From Cololabis saira (lineage: Eukaryota; Chordata; Actinopteri; Beloniformes; Belonidae), in the NCBI RefSeq assembly GCF_033807715.1, contig NC_084607.1:21089941-21153940 (forward strand): DNA of 64,000 nucleotides. The letters run 5' to 3'. The position numbers and the translations under genes were made by a program. The notes beneath the pieces were generated by a model. That model searched no databases. It worked only from the letters and a program-made list of their open reading frames with translations, and was not told the DNA's origin. Position 1 is the stretch's first letter, and each line of letters begins with the position of its first letter. Positions 24,090 through 36,600 of this stretch are shown here, one piece after another.

Positions 24090-27000
24090 AGCAGAAATTC
24101 AGTAGGTATGTGCTTCTGAGAAAATGATGTTTTCCAGGGCTTGGAAAGACAGGTCTGATAACACCATAATCAAAATGTTTTCTTTTTAATGTTTCAGCCT
24201 TCTATTAAAAATTGTTAAATTAGTTTGTCCTCACTATTTTTTATTTTATTAATTATAAAAGAGTGACATATTCTCTCCATATGATGGATTAACAATGACG
24301 AAGCAGGTGTAGAAAATGGATAGATGAATGGATGAATTATCAACCTAACATATAACCTATACCATTCACTTACTGGTTAACCTACCTAAGGCGCCTAATG
24401 CAGGCATGCAGAATTGGGTCTTCCGGGCAGTAATCTTCTTAACTTACATAAAACGTACAAGTTCAAAAATATTGGATGAGGAATGTCTGGAGATATTATT
24501 TAAAGATCTCTCCAGTGGAGTTTCAGGAAAACTGTCTGGATCCAGATTCTGGCTCAGTTTACCTTAAACACTCCCATATTCGTTGGGAATATGCCTTGGG
24601 TTTTTGATTTCTTGGAAAGTTTTTGTTTTCCCCAGTGTTAGATCCCTAGCTCTCCCATTCTCAAATGTCTGTCTGGATAAAAACTTCCCCTACTTTGATC
24701 TGCCAAGAGTTCCTATTTTTTTTTCCATTACAAATACATTTTTGTCCGGTAGCATAAAGGTTTCAATGCAATGCAAAAATATGTTATTAATCCCCAAAGG
24801 GAAATTAATTAATTTCCCTTTGCCTCTGCTCAGTTGGGATATCATTGGAAATGACTTGAACCATTGGCAGTGAATGGAAGGAGAACCAGATTTCAAATTG
24901 GTTATTCCTCCGTTTTTGAAATATTATTTTTATCAATTGGGACTGTGAATGTCAGATATCTGTGTTTGGATTCAAAATAGTTTTGTACATGATCTATCCA
25001 CTTTAGCCCATGCTTGTCCCTGGAGCATAAGCCTCTAAAATATTTAAATCTACTACAGTAAGTAGCTCTTCATTCATTAACCTTAAACACGACCAAAATG
25101 CCCCGTCTTTATTTTGTCTTGAGTGGCAAATAATTACACAAAGCAGGTACATAACAAAATATTCCGCTTCTATGTTTGAGTGTTTGTGACATGTTTACCA
25201 ATGTTGCATTATAACGTCGAATGAATGCACATGAATAACTCTTTTGAAAATATTAAAAGGTTTGGGGAGTCAAAATGACTTTGCAAGAGCTTTCAGTTCA
25301 AGTCTAACCTTGAATAAAGTCAGAAATTATTTTTGTGTTGCATCACATTTTAAGGAATTCTCAAATCACAATAGTATGTTTCTTTCATTTAACCCCCCCC
25401 CCCCCCCCCCACCCTCATGTCATAGTTTCACCCGGTCGGCAGCTCAGATGTTTTTTCAATCGTAAAGGCATCCACCACATTCAGCAACTAGTCTTGAAGG
25501 AGAAAACTCTCTCCCTGTGACCACCCACTCAGGAAGATTGCCAGTGAAGGGTTTGCCATTCATGTCAGCATACTGCAGCTCAGTTTTGATGTACCATGAA
25601 GCTATTATTTCTTTGGGTCTGATAGGAACTTAATTAGAAACATAATGAATCCGCCGCACATCTGACAAGCCTAATTAGGTCTGTCTGAAATGTGGAGATA
25701 ATTGGGTTTTCAGTTCAGGGCTCCAGAACATTGACCCAGACCATTCCTGTTCCTGGCCCCTCCATGCAGGTCCCCAGGTCCCTAGGCTGCTTACTCCACA
25801 ACCAGACATGATGGAAGGTCAGCATATTGTTACAGGAAGCAGAGCACTATCTCACCGTGTTGGCTCTCTTGTTTGGTACTCACACTGTGTATCCGTTGCG
25901 CACTTTGTGATCCATGGAAATTCCTCTGATGCCCTTTATAATCCCATTAAAGCTATTGTCTCCAGCTTATGCCTCACCCGCTGGATGAGAGAAACAAAAT
26001 AAGTGTCAGGCTGCTGAAGCAGAGCAGACATCTATGGTTGAGGTGTGTGGGCCAAAGGGACTCTGAAGTTATTAATTAAGCTGTTACACTGCTAAACTTG
26101 AGGACATGTTAATAACACATGGCACCTTAACTACTACTTCAAATTGTAAGCCAAGTTAAAATAAGTGTTTATTGTCTTTTGATATCTTTTATAGAAACCT
26201 TATATTTCATTTTCTTATTGTATGTCTGCAGGTAAACGAAAAACTAAAATGTCTAAATCTTTCTTAGAGATTGGGCAGGTTACTCGTTTAAGCTTTCAGA
26301 AATACAGCAACTTGAAGCAATTTGGGAGAAAGACAGGAAAAAAAAGACAGACAAAAAGATTTTGATTACTTGATAGTGCCATTTTTCATAGCTGAATATG
26401 TTTTATTCAAATTTTTTTGCACTCAGTTATATTTACCTCACATACAATGGAAACTCATACATGAAAAGAAGCAGGTAATTTGTGCAACACATCTTTAAAG
26501 AATCAGGATCTTGAACTGGCATGAACATATTCTTACTCATTTTCTTGTCTGTATTTAGTATACATGCTCCCAATAAGTCAGTGCACAAATTAAGAGTAAA
26601 GACACATTGTACCTTTCCACATGGCCATATACAACCCCAGTTCTTTTTCTTTAAAGTGGGATCTGGGGAAAACTGATGCTGGAGGTTTGGGAGAGGAATG
26701 TTTTGCTAATTTTGTCTGATGCAGGATTCAAGCAGCACACCAGTCCTGTGTCTCTTCTGTTGTATTTTTCAATATATTGTCACCAAGACTGCAATGGGAG
26801 AAAATCATGGTTACTATGAAGCTGTGCTTTTGCTTCCCTGAAAAAAACATGTAGATGGAAGCATATGTTGCTCTAAAACCTGAATATTCTGCTCAGCATT
26901 GACGTTTCCTTTCCTGAGGAACACGCTGCCCATTCTATTATCACTAATGTATTCCTATACAAAGATGAAGTCTTCTGAATTGATTGCTGATAAGAAGGCA

Positions 27001-29257
27001 GATGGTCTTTCTTCTTTGTAGTCATAAGGATGCGGTCTCCATGGTTTCCTTTGTTTCCAAAAAGAATTTCAAGTTTCATATCATCTAATGACTGCAGTTA
27101 TCAGACAGACAGTCTTTTTGACTAATTTTTCAAACTCTTCTGCACTGTACAGATTTTAACTGAATTAAGAAGTACTGTGGAAGCCCAAACCCAGGGACAT
27201 ATTGAATAGCACTAGTAATTGTCCTGAAAATAAGTCAAGCGGCACTGCTGTGTCGGCCTTCTCTGAACATATTGTAGGCAACTCAGATGAAATAAACGAT
27301 CAATCATTACAAAATTAATAGATAAATAAATATTTGTTTCTACAGGCTCTGTTTTCTTTATTTGATATTTCTAAAGTAAATACACCGGAACATCTCATGT
27401 TCTGCCACTGGTGAACTGATCGTACCGTACCTGCCGCTTTGGTAATGAACAACAATCTCATGAACGATCAGATCTACCTGCTCCTTTGTCAGAAAAATAC
27501 AGTGTGCTGCTGTCACGTGTTTAATTCAGAGGGGTGAACAGATCTCTGAAAAATGTTATCAAACTAAAACTCCATTGCCCATGTTAATTTGTCAGGGTTG
27601 GTTGTAAACAGTGTTATTTAGATGATTTAGGTTAGACTGTTAGATTAAAAATAACACTTTCAGAGTAAATTTCATCAAGTGATAGTGTATATTTCGGCAT
27701 GTTATACATGTTCACCAGGGTAAATCCTGAACATCATACAGTGTTGGAGTAACAATTTGAAATCAAATGAAAGGGCATTTTTTGTGGTTTTAATAGAATA
27801 TATTTACTCTCAAAGTTCTCTTCTGCAGAGTAAAAGAGTGGAGAAAGTCGTCATTATCTTTTACGCTGTAGATGGTAGGCTACAAGTGGGCTTATATCAT
27901 TAAAGCACTTTAAAAACAGCTACACTTTGCACAAAATAATGACTTGTTGCCATAGGAGACTGCAGTCTATTTACATAGGTAGACTTCATTCACATCAGCG
28001 TTTTTATCTTTTCAGTTGTTTACAAAGTTTAGAAACTTCTCATTGTTCCTATTATTTTGTGTACATGTTGTACCAAGAGTGCAGGTTTGGGAATGAATAA
28101 TGCTTTGTGTTTTCAACTCGAACAGAGGTATCTAACTACTGACACAACAAAAGAAACAGTTTAAGCAATACTCTACACTTTTGTCAACATTTGGGTTGAA
28201 ATTTAATTATACTAAATGTGGGAGCTGACAAACTCACTATGGCAGGGCCTGGATTTTGTAGTCCTCCAAAAAAACAACAAAGGAGCCCAGACAGACACAG
28301 GTAACAAGAAAAGAAAACTGCAAATGGAGGCAGCACTTACAGTGTGAGGATGATGATAGCAACACCCACAATAGAAGTCAGATAATCACAGCTGCCTTGG
28401 TGACAGCACGGCATGATTAACACTAATGACCCTATACTTTATGAGCCACTACAAAGACAATTAGTCCTCCCACTCTCCTCCTCCTCTCTCTGGAGTAGTG
28501 AACATAAATTTAACCCACAACTCACCCCTCATACTTCATTCCACTGTGTGTGATTTTCTTTTTTTTTTCTTTATTTTTTGTATATCAGCTTTTTGTCTAC
28601 AACTATTCAACTTTGTTCTAAACATGAACACACAAACACATCCATCTGCATCTGCAAAAATAAACAGTAGCTGAAAACCTGCCGTGAATATCTTCTTAGA
28701 AATGAACATTGGCTAGAGTTTGGGCATTGTTTTTTTTTGGGGGGGGGGCACAGCTTGGAGGACTTTTGTCAAATAATTCATGGACCACAGTTCGCAAACA
28801 CAGCAGGCAATTATTTGTGATAGATGATCCAATAAACTGACACTCACTAAGGTATAGTTGGCAGGCGCTTGATCATGAGGTAACTGATTGATGAGAGAGA
28901 ATATGATCGCCAGTCTTTTTAACCTCTGAGGCCCAGCTGGCATAACAGTGTTACATTGCAGCAATAAGAAATGAAATGTTTGGCAAAAGTTTTTAGCTAC
29001 AAATCAGCTCGAGACATCATGATATTTAGTGATAGCTTTCAATATGATCAATTAAATGATGACACAAAGGGAATAAAATGTATGAATAATATTTTTGATT
29101 TCACATAAAAATTCAGGTGGCGATCTAACCTGTGCAATCAGTGGTGAAAGACACATAGAAGTGTTAAAAATTTACTTATGACATCATTACTTTGATTACA
29201 AAGATTTCGTGAATGACTTAAAATCTTAAACTACAGTCGTGGTAGAGACTTGATAAT
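24090..29257. other. 5.2 kb without a recognised gene
   Basis: Mostly unique AT-rich DNA. A C-only homopolymer run is present at about 25393-25410. At 25620-25720 there is a cluster of TAATTA/TAATTG homeodomain-type core motifs in otherwise well-balanced sequence, a candidate conserved non-coding element by look only. No exon with splice sites could be supported. Confidence 0.4.
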
Positions 29258-29260
29258 CTA

Positions 29261-29856
29261 GACCCCGTCCACACGTAGCCAGGGTATTTTTAAAAACGAA
29301 TATTTCCCCCCTCCGTTTATAAAAAAATTTGCATCCACACATAACCGAAGATCTGCGTTTTCGACCACATTCATAAGCATTCTAACCTGTAGATCATCTG
29401 CGGCTCCCGGGAAGCTGCACCTCCGCGGGCACCGGGGCTCCGCGGCTCCGCGGCTCCGCGGGCACCGTAGGGTGCGCGTCGCCGCGCACCCTACGGTGTA
29501 GCCTCTGCATCGGTGTAACGCAGTAAGCCGTGGTCAAGACCAGAGACCATTTATTTAATAAATAGCTTGGAGAACCGATGCTGGATCATCTGTTGTTCTG
29601 TAGTTAACAAAAGTCGCACGTCAGAGCAGATTTGTTGTTGTTTTGGTGCATAATGTGATGTTCGAAAACGCAAAACTGCGGTTGTGTGTGTCTACACGCA
29701 TCTACATAAACGGAGTTTTCAAAAATCTTCACTTTGCCCGGAGGTTTTTAAACCTTCGTTTATTTGCGTTTTCGTGTGGATGACAGGTCAAAACGGAGGA
29801 AAATATCTCCGGTTTAGCAGATATCCGCAGATATCCGGCTACGTGTGGACGGGGTC
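29261..29856. mobile_element. 596-bp DNA transposon with 20-bp perfect TIRs
   Basis: The left end GACCCCGTCCACACGTAGCC (29261-29280) is the exact complement of 29837-29856. CTA flanks both sides (29258-29260 and 29857-29859), a 3-bp target duplication. Subterminal inverted similarity continues (AAAACG, CCGTTTAT). The centre carries a GC-rich foreign-looking block at 29400-29535. It is non-coding; the superfamily is not assigned. Confidence 0.85.
29463..29498. repeat. Perfect GC-rich hairpin
   Basis: CACCGTAGGGTGCGCG, loop TCGC, then CGCGCACCCTACGGTG: 16 perfect pairs. It lies in a block related to the 60-bp units at 18575-18694 (GTGTAACGC, CTACGGTG), beside CCGCGGCT tandem units. Confidence 0.85.
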
Positions 29857-29859
29857 CTA

Positions 29860-31616
29860 GCCTCACCTAATTTTTTGCACTCTTCAAAACAAATATTTAG
29901 TTTGGATCTTTTGAATTAAACATTTATTGCTAGAGATATAGTACCAACTTGTAGAAGAAACTGCTTCTGGATGCTTCTGTTTCGGCATGTAACCAGTCGG
30001 ACAGTTGAAGCATGTGATGTAGGCAGAGCTGGACCCCAGCAAGTATCGAAAAAGAGACATCCAAAATGGTGGCCAGTGGAGAAGGACCACTGGCGAATGA
30101 TTGGGGTTGGTTTTGCAGTAAAAACGTATTGATCCAAGGTGTTATTAGCAATTCTGCAGCCATGTTGGTGGTTTGAAATAGTGGCTCTTGGACGCTCGTG
30201 TATGGGTCATTGCTTAAAGCCAACCCCCGCCCCCTGGTGATTAGTCCAGTATGTTTGGTACCAGAAGAAATGGCTGTAAATGGGGATGGTAGCAGACTCA
30301 TGTCACCAGAGAAAACCTTTTTTGAAGTGAATGGAAACGGCAGACCATACTAACACTGCAGTGCTTGAGTTTTTACTTTGTCTTTATTTTACATCAGAAG
30401 CCACATTCAAATATGTGAAGTACTGAGAAACAAGTACCATTTACAAAAGATGAAAGCATGATCAGTGTTAGATGTAAAGGTGTTATGTGGTTAAGAGGAA
30501 GATGGAAACGTACTAATCAAATCAAATACCCACCCAAAACTGTTATTCAAGCTACGCCAAAAAACAACATTCCTAGAATTATGACTTTATCAGTGAGTGA
30601 CGATATGAATCCAGAAAGATGTTATTCACAAAAGATCAGTTGTGTTTTTGTTTTTGAGTTTGTATATACAACATTTCCACGTGTATAGTCTCATTAAGTG
30701 TTCACTGAAGAGGCTTACTCGCAGCTGTTGTGTTACTCTAAAGGCTGGCTTTTGCAGAATATTGTGTATAAATATATTACCGTAGCCAGTTGGTGATAGC
30801 TTCTCCGTTTCACTATGAAGTTTTTGAACGACAAAGTGCAGCTGTGCAAAGACCACAGAATTTGCAAATTCATATGTGCAAATATTGCTAATTCACTCCA
30901 CTAAAAGTAAAGCCTTTTTTTTAGAGATTCGCTTTTAGCAGCAAAAATTAGCAATAGTTACTAACTGGTATGATAATGCTTCACCTGGCGTCTTATATGC
31001 TGCTTTTAAGGCTTCGACTGGCATCTTCTGTGAGGGCAATATTGGCACAAGGAGTTTTAGTTTTTCTGTTGGATTATAAAAACATTCTGCCACCTGAATT
31101 TCTCATTTTTTATTTTATACTCGTTATGGGAAAAGTGCACCATACAGTATCTATCTGGTTTACTATAATGAAAATCCCATCAATGACTCTTTTTTTTTTA
31201 CCTGAAATGTTCAGTATAAACAGCTTCTCTTCCTCTTAATTCATCAAAAGTGCCAAAAACCAAAAGCCACAACAGACTTGTTTCAGGTGTGATGTCCAGG
31301 CAGTAAGAGCTGAGAACAGTATTCTCTTATAAAGAAAAATACGACCAACACACTTTAAAGCCTGACATATGCCACAAAACACAGATAATCACCCTTTTTT
31401 TGTGTGTGCATATGTTTATTATATACTGAGATTAAAAACTGTCTTTAACAGTTTCTAAAAATTATTTTTGTATCATTATATAATGGATGTTTTTTTCATA
31501 TATTATTTAATTGTATAAAACTATCCTGTTTTATACATTTATTCATTTTTTAATACCGGGGTGCTGCAGAGGTCTCAGAAATTCAGGTGTCGGATATGAT
31601 ACATCCAGAATTATAG
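29860..31616. other. No gene recognised
   Basis: Ordinary AT-rich DNA. 29990-30300 may be part of an interspersed repeat, but no termini are visible. Confidence 0.35.
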
Positions 31617-32030
31617 GGCTAAACCAGGGGCGGAGCAGGGGTCCCAGCCCAGGGGGGGCGAAGAATGATTCAAAATGCAAAAGCTTTATTTAAGGCTACA
31701 CTTCTGATGCAACAACTGGCTAAAAGTACTGTAAACAGACAACATGCGCGTGCATCACAGGCAGACACAAAAGGGGAGAAGGGACTATTTTTTAATTTTT
31801 TAAACGACTTTATCCTTATGAACACAAGTGTTATAAGTAATCCCTGGCTATAACGCGGTTCACCTTTCACATCTCGCTGCTTCACGGATTTGCATTGTGC
31901 ATCGTGTTCTGCATTCTGATTGGCTAAATAGTCTCCCTGCTTCTTCACTTCCTGTGTCAATAACGTTGGTTGCTTAGCAACAATGCTGAGAACGGCCAAT
32001 GAGCTTCAGCAGCAGCTGAAGAACGAGAAC

Positions 32031-33084
32031 CAGGGGTTAATTTGTGCCGGATCCTGCCGGAACAAGATCCGGCACCTCTCGATTTTGGCCTCCCTGCGTT
32101 CCGGGACTTATTTGGGCAGATCCGGCACCTCTCGTATATATATAAAACAATAATAATATAAAAAAGTTTTTTTTTTATGTATAAAAAATAATAATATGCA
32201 TAAATTCATTTACAGAACAAATCCCAAGAATTTCATTTTGTTTATAAAGATTTAACGTCATTTGAAAGAGTCGGAGATTTGTTGATGCAATGAAAAGATG
32301 GGCCAGCAAACCACGCCCCTGACCAAAAAAACTTTGGAAATTTGCTGGATCTGGGGAGCCAGCAGCGAGCAACGCAAACATGTCAAAAAAGACAGCTGAA
32401 TTTACTGTCTTTTTTCAAAAAGAAGGAAGAGTTGCATGATTCTTCAAAACGAATCATAAAAGCAACAAGCGGCGATGAGGGCAGCCGCAGCACAATCAAT
32501 GTGGTCCTTGCGCCGCGGACACATACACATGAATGGATTTGTGTAGGTTGCTGTGGATTATGTTCTCACTACAAATAAAAAAACGGGCTGAAGCCCCCCA
32601 AATTTGATCTCAGCCCCCCCAAAATTAAGAGGACATTTTTCCCTTTCCAACGATACCAATATTGTGTTTGTACAATTTAAAACGGCGTTATTTTGGGGTT
32701 GATGCAGCCGCATCTCTCTGCCTACAGTCACTGCACTGTGTCCAGCAATGTCCCGCCCACAGCACCATCTGATTGGTTACACACAGAGACAGGCACGGGA
32801 AACAGCCAATCAGCAGTGAAGGCTGTGCATATTCTGTGCTCACACAAACGGAGGAGCGGAGAATATTAGTTATTAATTATTTAGTTATTAATATTAGTTT
32901 AGCCGGGTAGAGAAGCTCCGGAGCTATGTTTCCAAGGTAAGTTAAGGCAGCAGACACCCTATTATTGTTATTCTAGCTTTCCAAAGTGCACCAGATTGAT
33001 GCATTTAAATGCATTATGCTCAAAAAAGCTCCCCCGGAACCCCCTCGATGTTCCGGGACCTCTTCATGGACAAATTAAGCACTG
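32031..33084 (+). mobile_element. Inner hAT element (level 3)
   Basis: The left end is CAGGGGTTAATTTG; the right end read inward is CAGTGCTTAATTTG. The 8-bp target duplication ACGAGAAC is exact (32023-32030 and 33085-33092). CCGGCACCTCTCG blocks are repeated near the left end. It carries a transposase N-terminal fragment (32380-32578) and no catalytic domain. Confidence 0.85.
32380..32578 (+). pseudogene. hAT transposase N-terminal fragment, frameshifted
   Basis: The ATG at 32380 gives MSKK; after a one-base slip in the following A-run the other frame continues RQLNLLSFFKKKEELHDSS, a start seen in a group of hAT transposases related to ZMYM/TTF-type zinc-finger proteins. The frame ends after about 60 codons without the zinc-finger or catalytic DDE parts. 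It is an internally deleted, inactive gene within the inner hAT. Confidence 0.5.
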
Positions 33085-33668
33085 ACGAGAACCTTTGGTG
33101 AATCGTTCATTACAGTTCTCAAATATAATCGATGGTGGCATGTCAGTTTATTAGAATATTTTTGCCCAGAAGAGAAAACAGTGACAACAACGACCCATAA
33201 CTACGTTCCTCTCCCGAAAAAACACACCTGCACCACGGGCTTTAGAAGAAAAAGACGCTACAGAGCGAGTCAGGATGCAGCGGCATCAGAAGAGCAGTGA
33301 AACACGCACCAGTCACAATTTGTCCTACTGTACTTATTGTATTTTTTTCATAATAATTTTTCATTTTCTCCCATTCAAATCCAATTAATCGGGTCGCGGT
33401 GGGAGCTGAGCTGATCTCTGCAATTCGAAGCCTTGTATAATAATTGTAAAAAAAAAAAAATTGCTACTTCGCGGATTTCACCTATCACAGGTTCTTTTTG
33501 GAACGTAACCCCCGCGAAGAGCGAGTGATTACTGTAGTCCAACTTTCCTTATTTTATTCAGCACACTTTTCTTTTTTTTTTTCCCCCTCGGCGTGGGCCC
33601 CCACACAGCAGTGGGCCCGGGGCGGCTGCCCCCTCTGCCCCCGCGCCTGCTCCGCTAGTGGGCTAAAC

Positions 33669-36600
33669 ATTGTAGGGTTAATATTGGCAGATTATCTGCT
33701 TCACAGGAACATTCAAGTATGGACACCAGCCCAACACTTAACACCCATGCTGTTTCTAGTTATGTGTAAACTGAGGAGAAAGTATTATTTTGCAGTCCTG
33801 CCAGTTTCATATATTGGCCCAGTGAGTTGTAACTGCCTATCATTTGGTAGTAGCATAAACTACTATCTTTCTGTCTTTCTGCATTGGGGAAAAAATTCAA
33901 ATTATTATTATTTCTTTTTTAGTTTTTTCATTTCATAATAATCTGGTCAGATAAACTAGGTAAACAAAAAGCATGGCAGGGATGTGCATCATTTGTGTAT
34001 CTACGAGAAATAGATTATCATGTCCATGATTTTTTTTACTCTTCATGTTCACAGGCTCTTGGCACTCAGATCTTATCTCCATGTCAAGCTCATATGCCAA
34101 TAGATCTGTGGCGCGTGGGGCTTCCAATAATGACTTCCAGGCAAAGTCACAGTGCCAGACCTGGGCTTCTAACACCATGTAATTAGCAGAGAATCGACTG
34201 TCTCGGACACTTGGCCTGGCCCAGTTGAAGAACGGCTACAATTAATCTTATGCTCTCAAGACGGCCCTATATTTGTGGACATGAGAAGTGTTCATTTGGT
34301 GCAGAGAGGAGAAGATTTTAGTAGTTCTTTCCTGTTGTGTCATGGTTACATTAAATCCAAAGTTGTAATGTCCTAAAGCATAAAGGAACAGTGAATGTGA
34401 AAACATCTCGGGGGCAGAGTTTAAACAGCCTACAGATAATCAATATCACTTTACCTCATTGTGCCTTATTTTTCCTATAAATCCATCTTTGATGTGATTA
34501 TATGTTGGTTTGTGCTCAGTGATCAACAATGTAGTTTATATTTCCTATTAAATGGATTTAAGTTTGTTTGCTTTGAAAAAAGACAATACTCTCTGATGTT
34601 TAAAATATTTGATCAGGATGCCTCCCGATCTATTCCTTTGAAAACAATGCTGCAGCAGGCCCCCTGACCATGATCTTCTGTTGTGTGTCATTCCTCGCCA
34701 CTAATTTCCAACATACTGTTTAAAAAAGGCCACCCGTGTGCAAAAATGCTTTACATATATAAAGGAAGAACTTTGCAGTGTCTTTCACTGGCCAGAGAAT
34801 TTTGTGAGCTTGGCTGCTCCTCTGAGTTGTAATGATTTGCCTCATTTTCACATTAAAAGAAGACGAAAAACACATTATTGATGGGGCAGCCCAGCCGAAA
34901 CAAAATCAAATTGCGGGAGATAAATGGGCTTACTAAGCATTCTGAGCACATATGTCAGACTAAATTGCCACACAGGGAGTTTCATTCCCCAGTGTAATGA
35001 ACAAAAGACTGAGGTACCAAAATATTGAACCTCCCCTCCACTGGTATATTCATGCCTTCATGCTCACAATTGCAGCCTAAACAGCCACATATATGCACAT
35101 CTGCAGGGCAAATGCTGGATCATCTACATTTAGGATCTTATTTGGATCTCAAAAATGGGTATAGGAGAACTTTCTTACATCTGCACAGGGCACATCAGCC
35201 CTGTGGTAAGCACGTTTTTGGATTAGTAAATATTTGATCCTTTGCTTTTATTAACCTGCCCTTCTCTCTGGACTCAGTTCAAAGGCGACTAAAATCAGAG
35301 GTCATGATCACAGGGTCTGCCTGAACTCTTCTAATTAGCACTGACCTATAACGTTTAGAGGAAACTGTATCAGCCAGTTTCTTTTCCTTTTCACCACAAA
35401 CCTCAGTTTGTAAGAAGCAGTCAACCTTTTCCTCAATGGTAAATATATTCATGTCAAATAATCAAATCTCACTTTAAATGATTACATGCTGGAAAAACAG
35501 ATATCCAAGAAAAGCAGCTTAAAAACGCAGGGTAACAGAACCAAATAGAACATTAATATAGCAGCATGTGGCAAAGAGCAAATGTGTTGGATTGGTATCG
35601 CTGTCAATGTTCAATATTAGGCCCTATGTGGATTTGTCTTTTTCTTTTTTTGTGTGAATGATGCCTGTTAAATATAGTGAATTCTATTTTCGTTGATTTG
35701 TGTTGTGTAAACAGAAGGCAGACAGTAAGGTCTCCACTCTGCATGTTTGTGTTTACTGTTTACTGGCAGGGATGATTATTCATCCTAATGCTGATCACCG
35801 AGAAACAACATCAGCAACATCATTTGGCTATGTTTTCATTAAAAACAAACAATCAAGCAAAAAAAAAAACTGCTTTATTTCTGAATTCATTATAATACCA
35901 TAGAGATGTTTTTCTTTTTTCCAACTTCCATTCTCTTTGGTGGCAGTTTCTAATCTTCTCTACCTTCTTTAGAAATGTCTTCAATACACAATGAAACCAA
36001 GAAAGAAGCTGTATTTGAGGTGATCTTGCTGGCTGCCACGGTATTTGATGCACATTTGTGACAGGGAAGCTGAAGAGATTTTTCCTCTTATTCCAGAAGT
36101 ATAGGCAACCTGAAAGCTATGAACACGGAGACAGTAGGTTAAATGCACATTGTTATTGTATTATCTTCTATTAACCTGTTTAGCAAAGAAAAGAACAGAA
36201 GTGTGGGGTGGTTAGAGTCAGAGAAAAAGGAGGAAATAGATTTGGAAATTTGAAAAGATGTGCCTGCAGGGAGGGGCCACATAATCTTGCAAATAAGGTC
36301 CCTGAACAGGTTGGTGGTCTCTTCACTAACAATTGTTTGGTTTGTGTATTTAACAGACACAAAGAGACTGAAACTAATGTTTTTCCTGTGCAACTGGCCT
36401 GTGAGACATGGGTTGACATGAGCATGTTAAACGAACTGTGTGTGTGTGTGTGGCCAAACGGGATTCCCACGTGGCCAGGCTGCTAAGTGGAACACAAGCG
36501 GTATAAGTGTATTTATCAAGCAAGGACACTCAGCCGCAGGCGAGGAGAATAAACAAGCTCATCTGACTGGGACATCCTTGGCTATTATGATAAATAAGCA

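Larger units (their letters stand above)
31836..33534. mobile_element. Tigger/pogo-like element (level 2)
   Basis: The left end is AGTAATCCCTGGCTATAACG and the right end read inward is CAGTAATCACTCGCTCTTCG, each beside TA. TTCAC and GCGGATTT blocks recur near both ends. It lies wholly within the outer hAT and is itself split by the element at 32031-33084. No transposase frame is recognisable. Confidence 0.65.
31625..33660. mobile_element. Outer hAT element (level 1 of a three-level nest)
   Basis: The left end is CAGGGGCGGAGC; the right end read inward is CACTAGCGGAGC. The 8-bp target duplication GGCTAAAC is exact (31617-31624 and 33661-33668). Once the nested insertions are removed, its own sequence is only about 340 bp, so it is a MITE-sized non-autonomous hAT. 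Confidence 0.85.

Noticed and set aside
24583..25020. Possible L1 ORF2 remnant (LKYYFYQLG)
   Set aside because: Only one short block resembles the LPNF..YY region; flanking frames do not continue the match.
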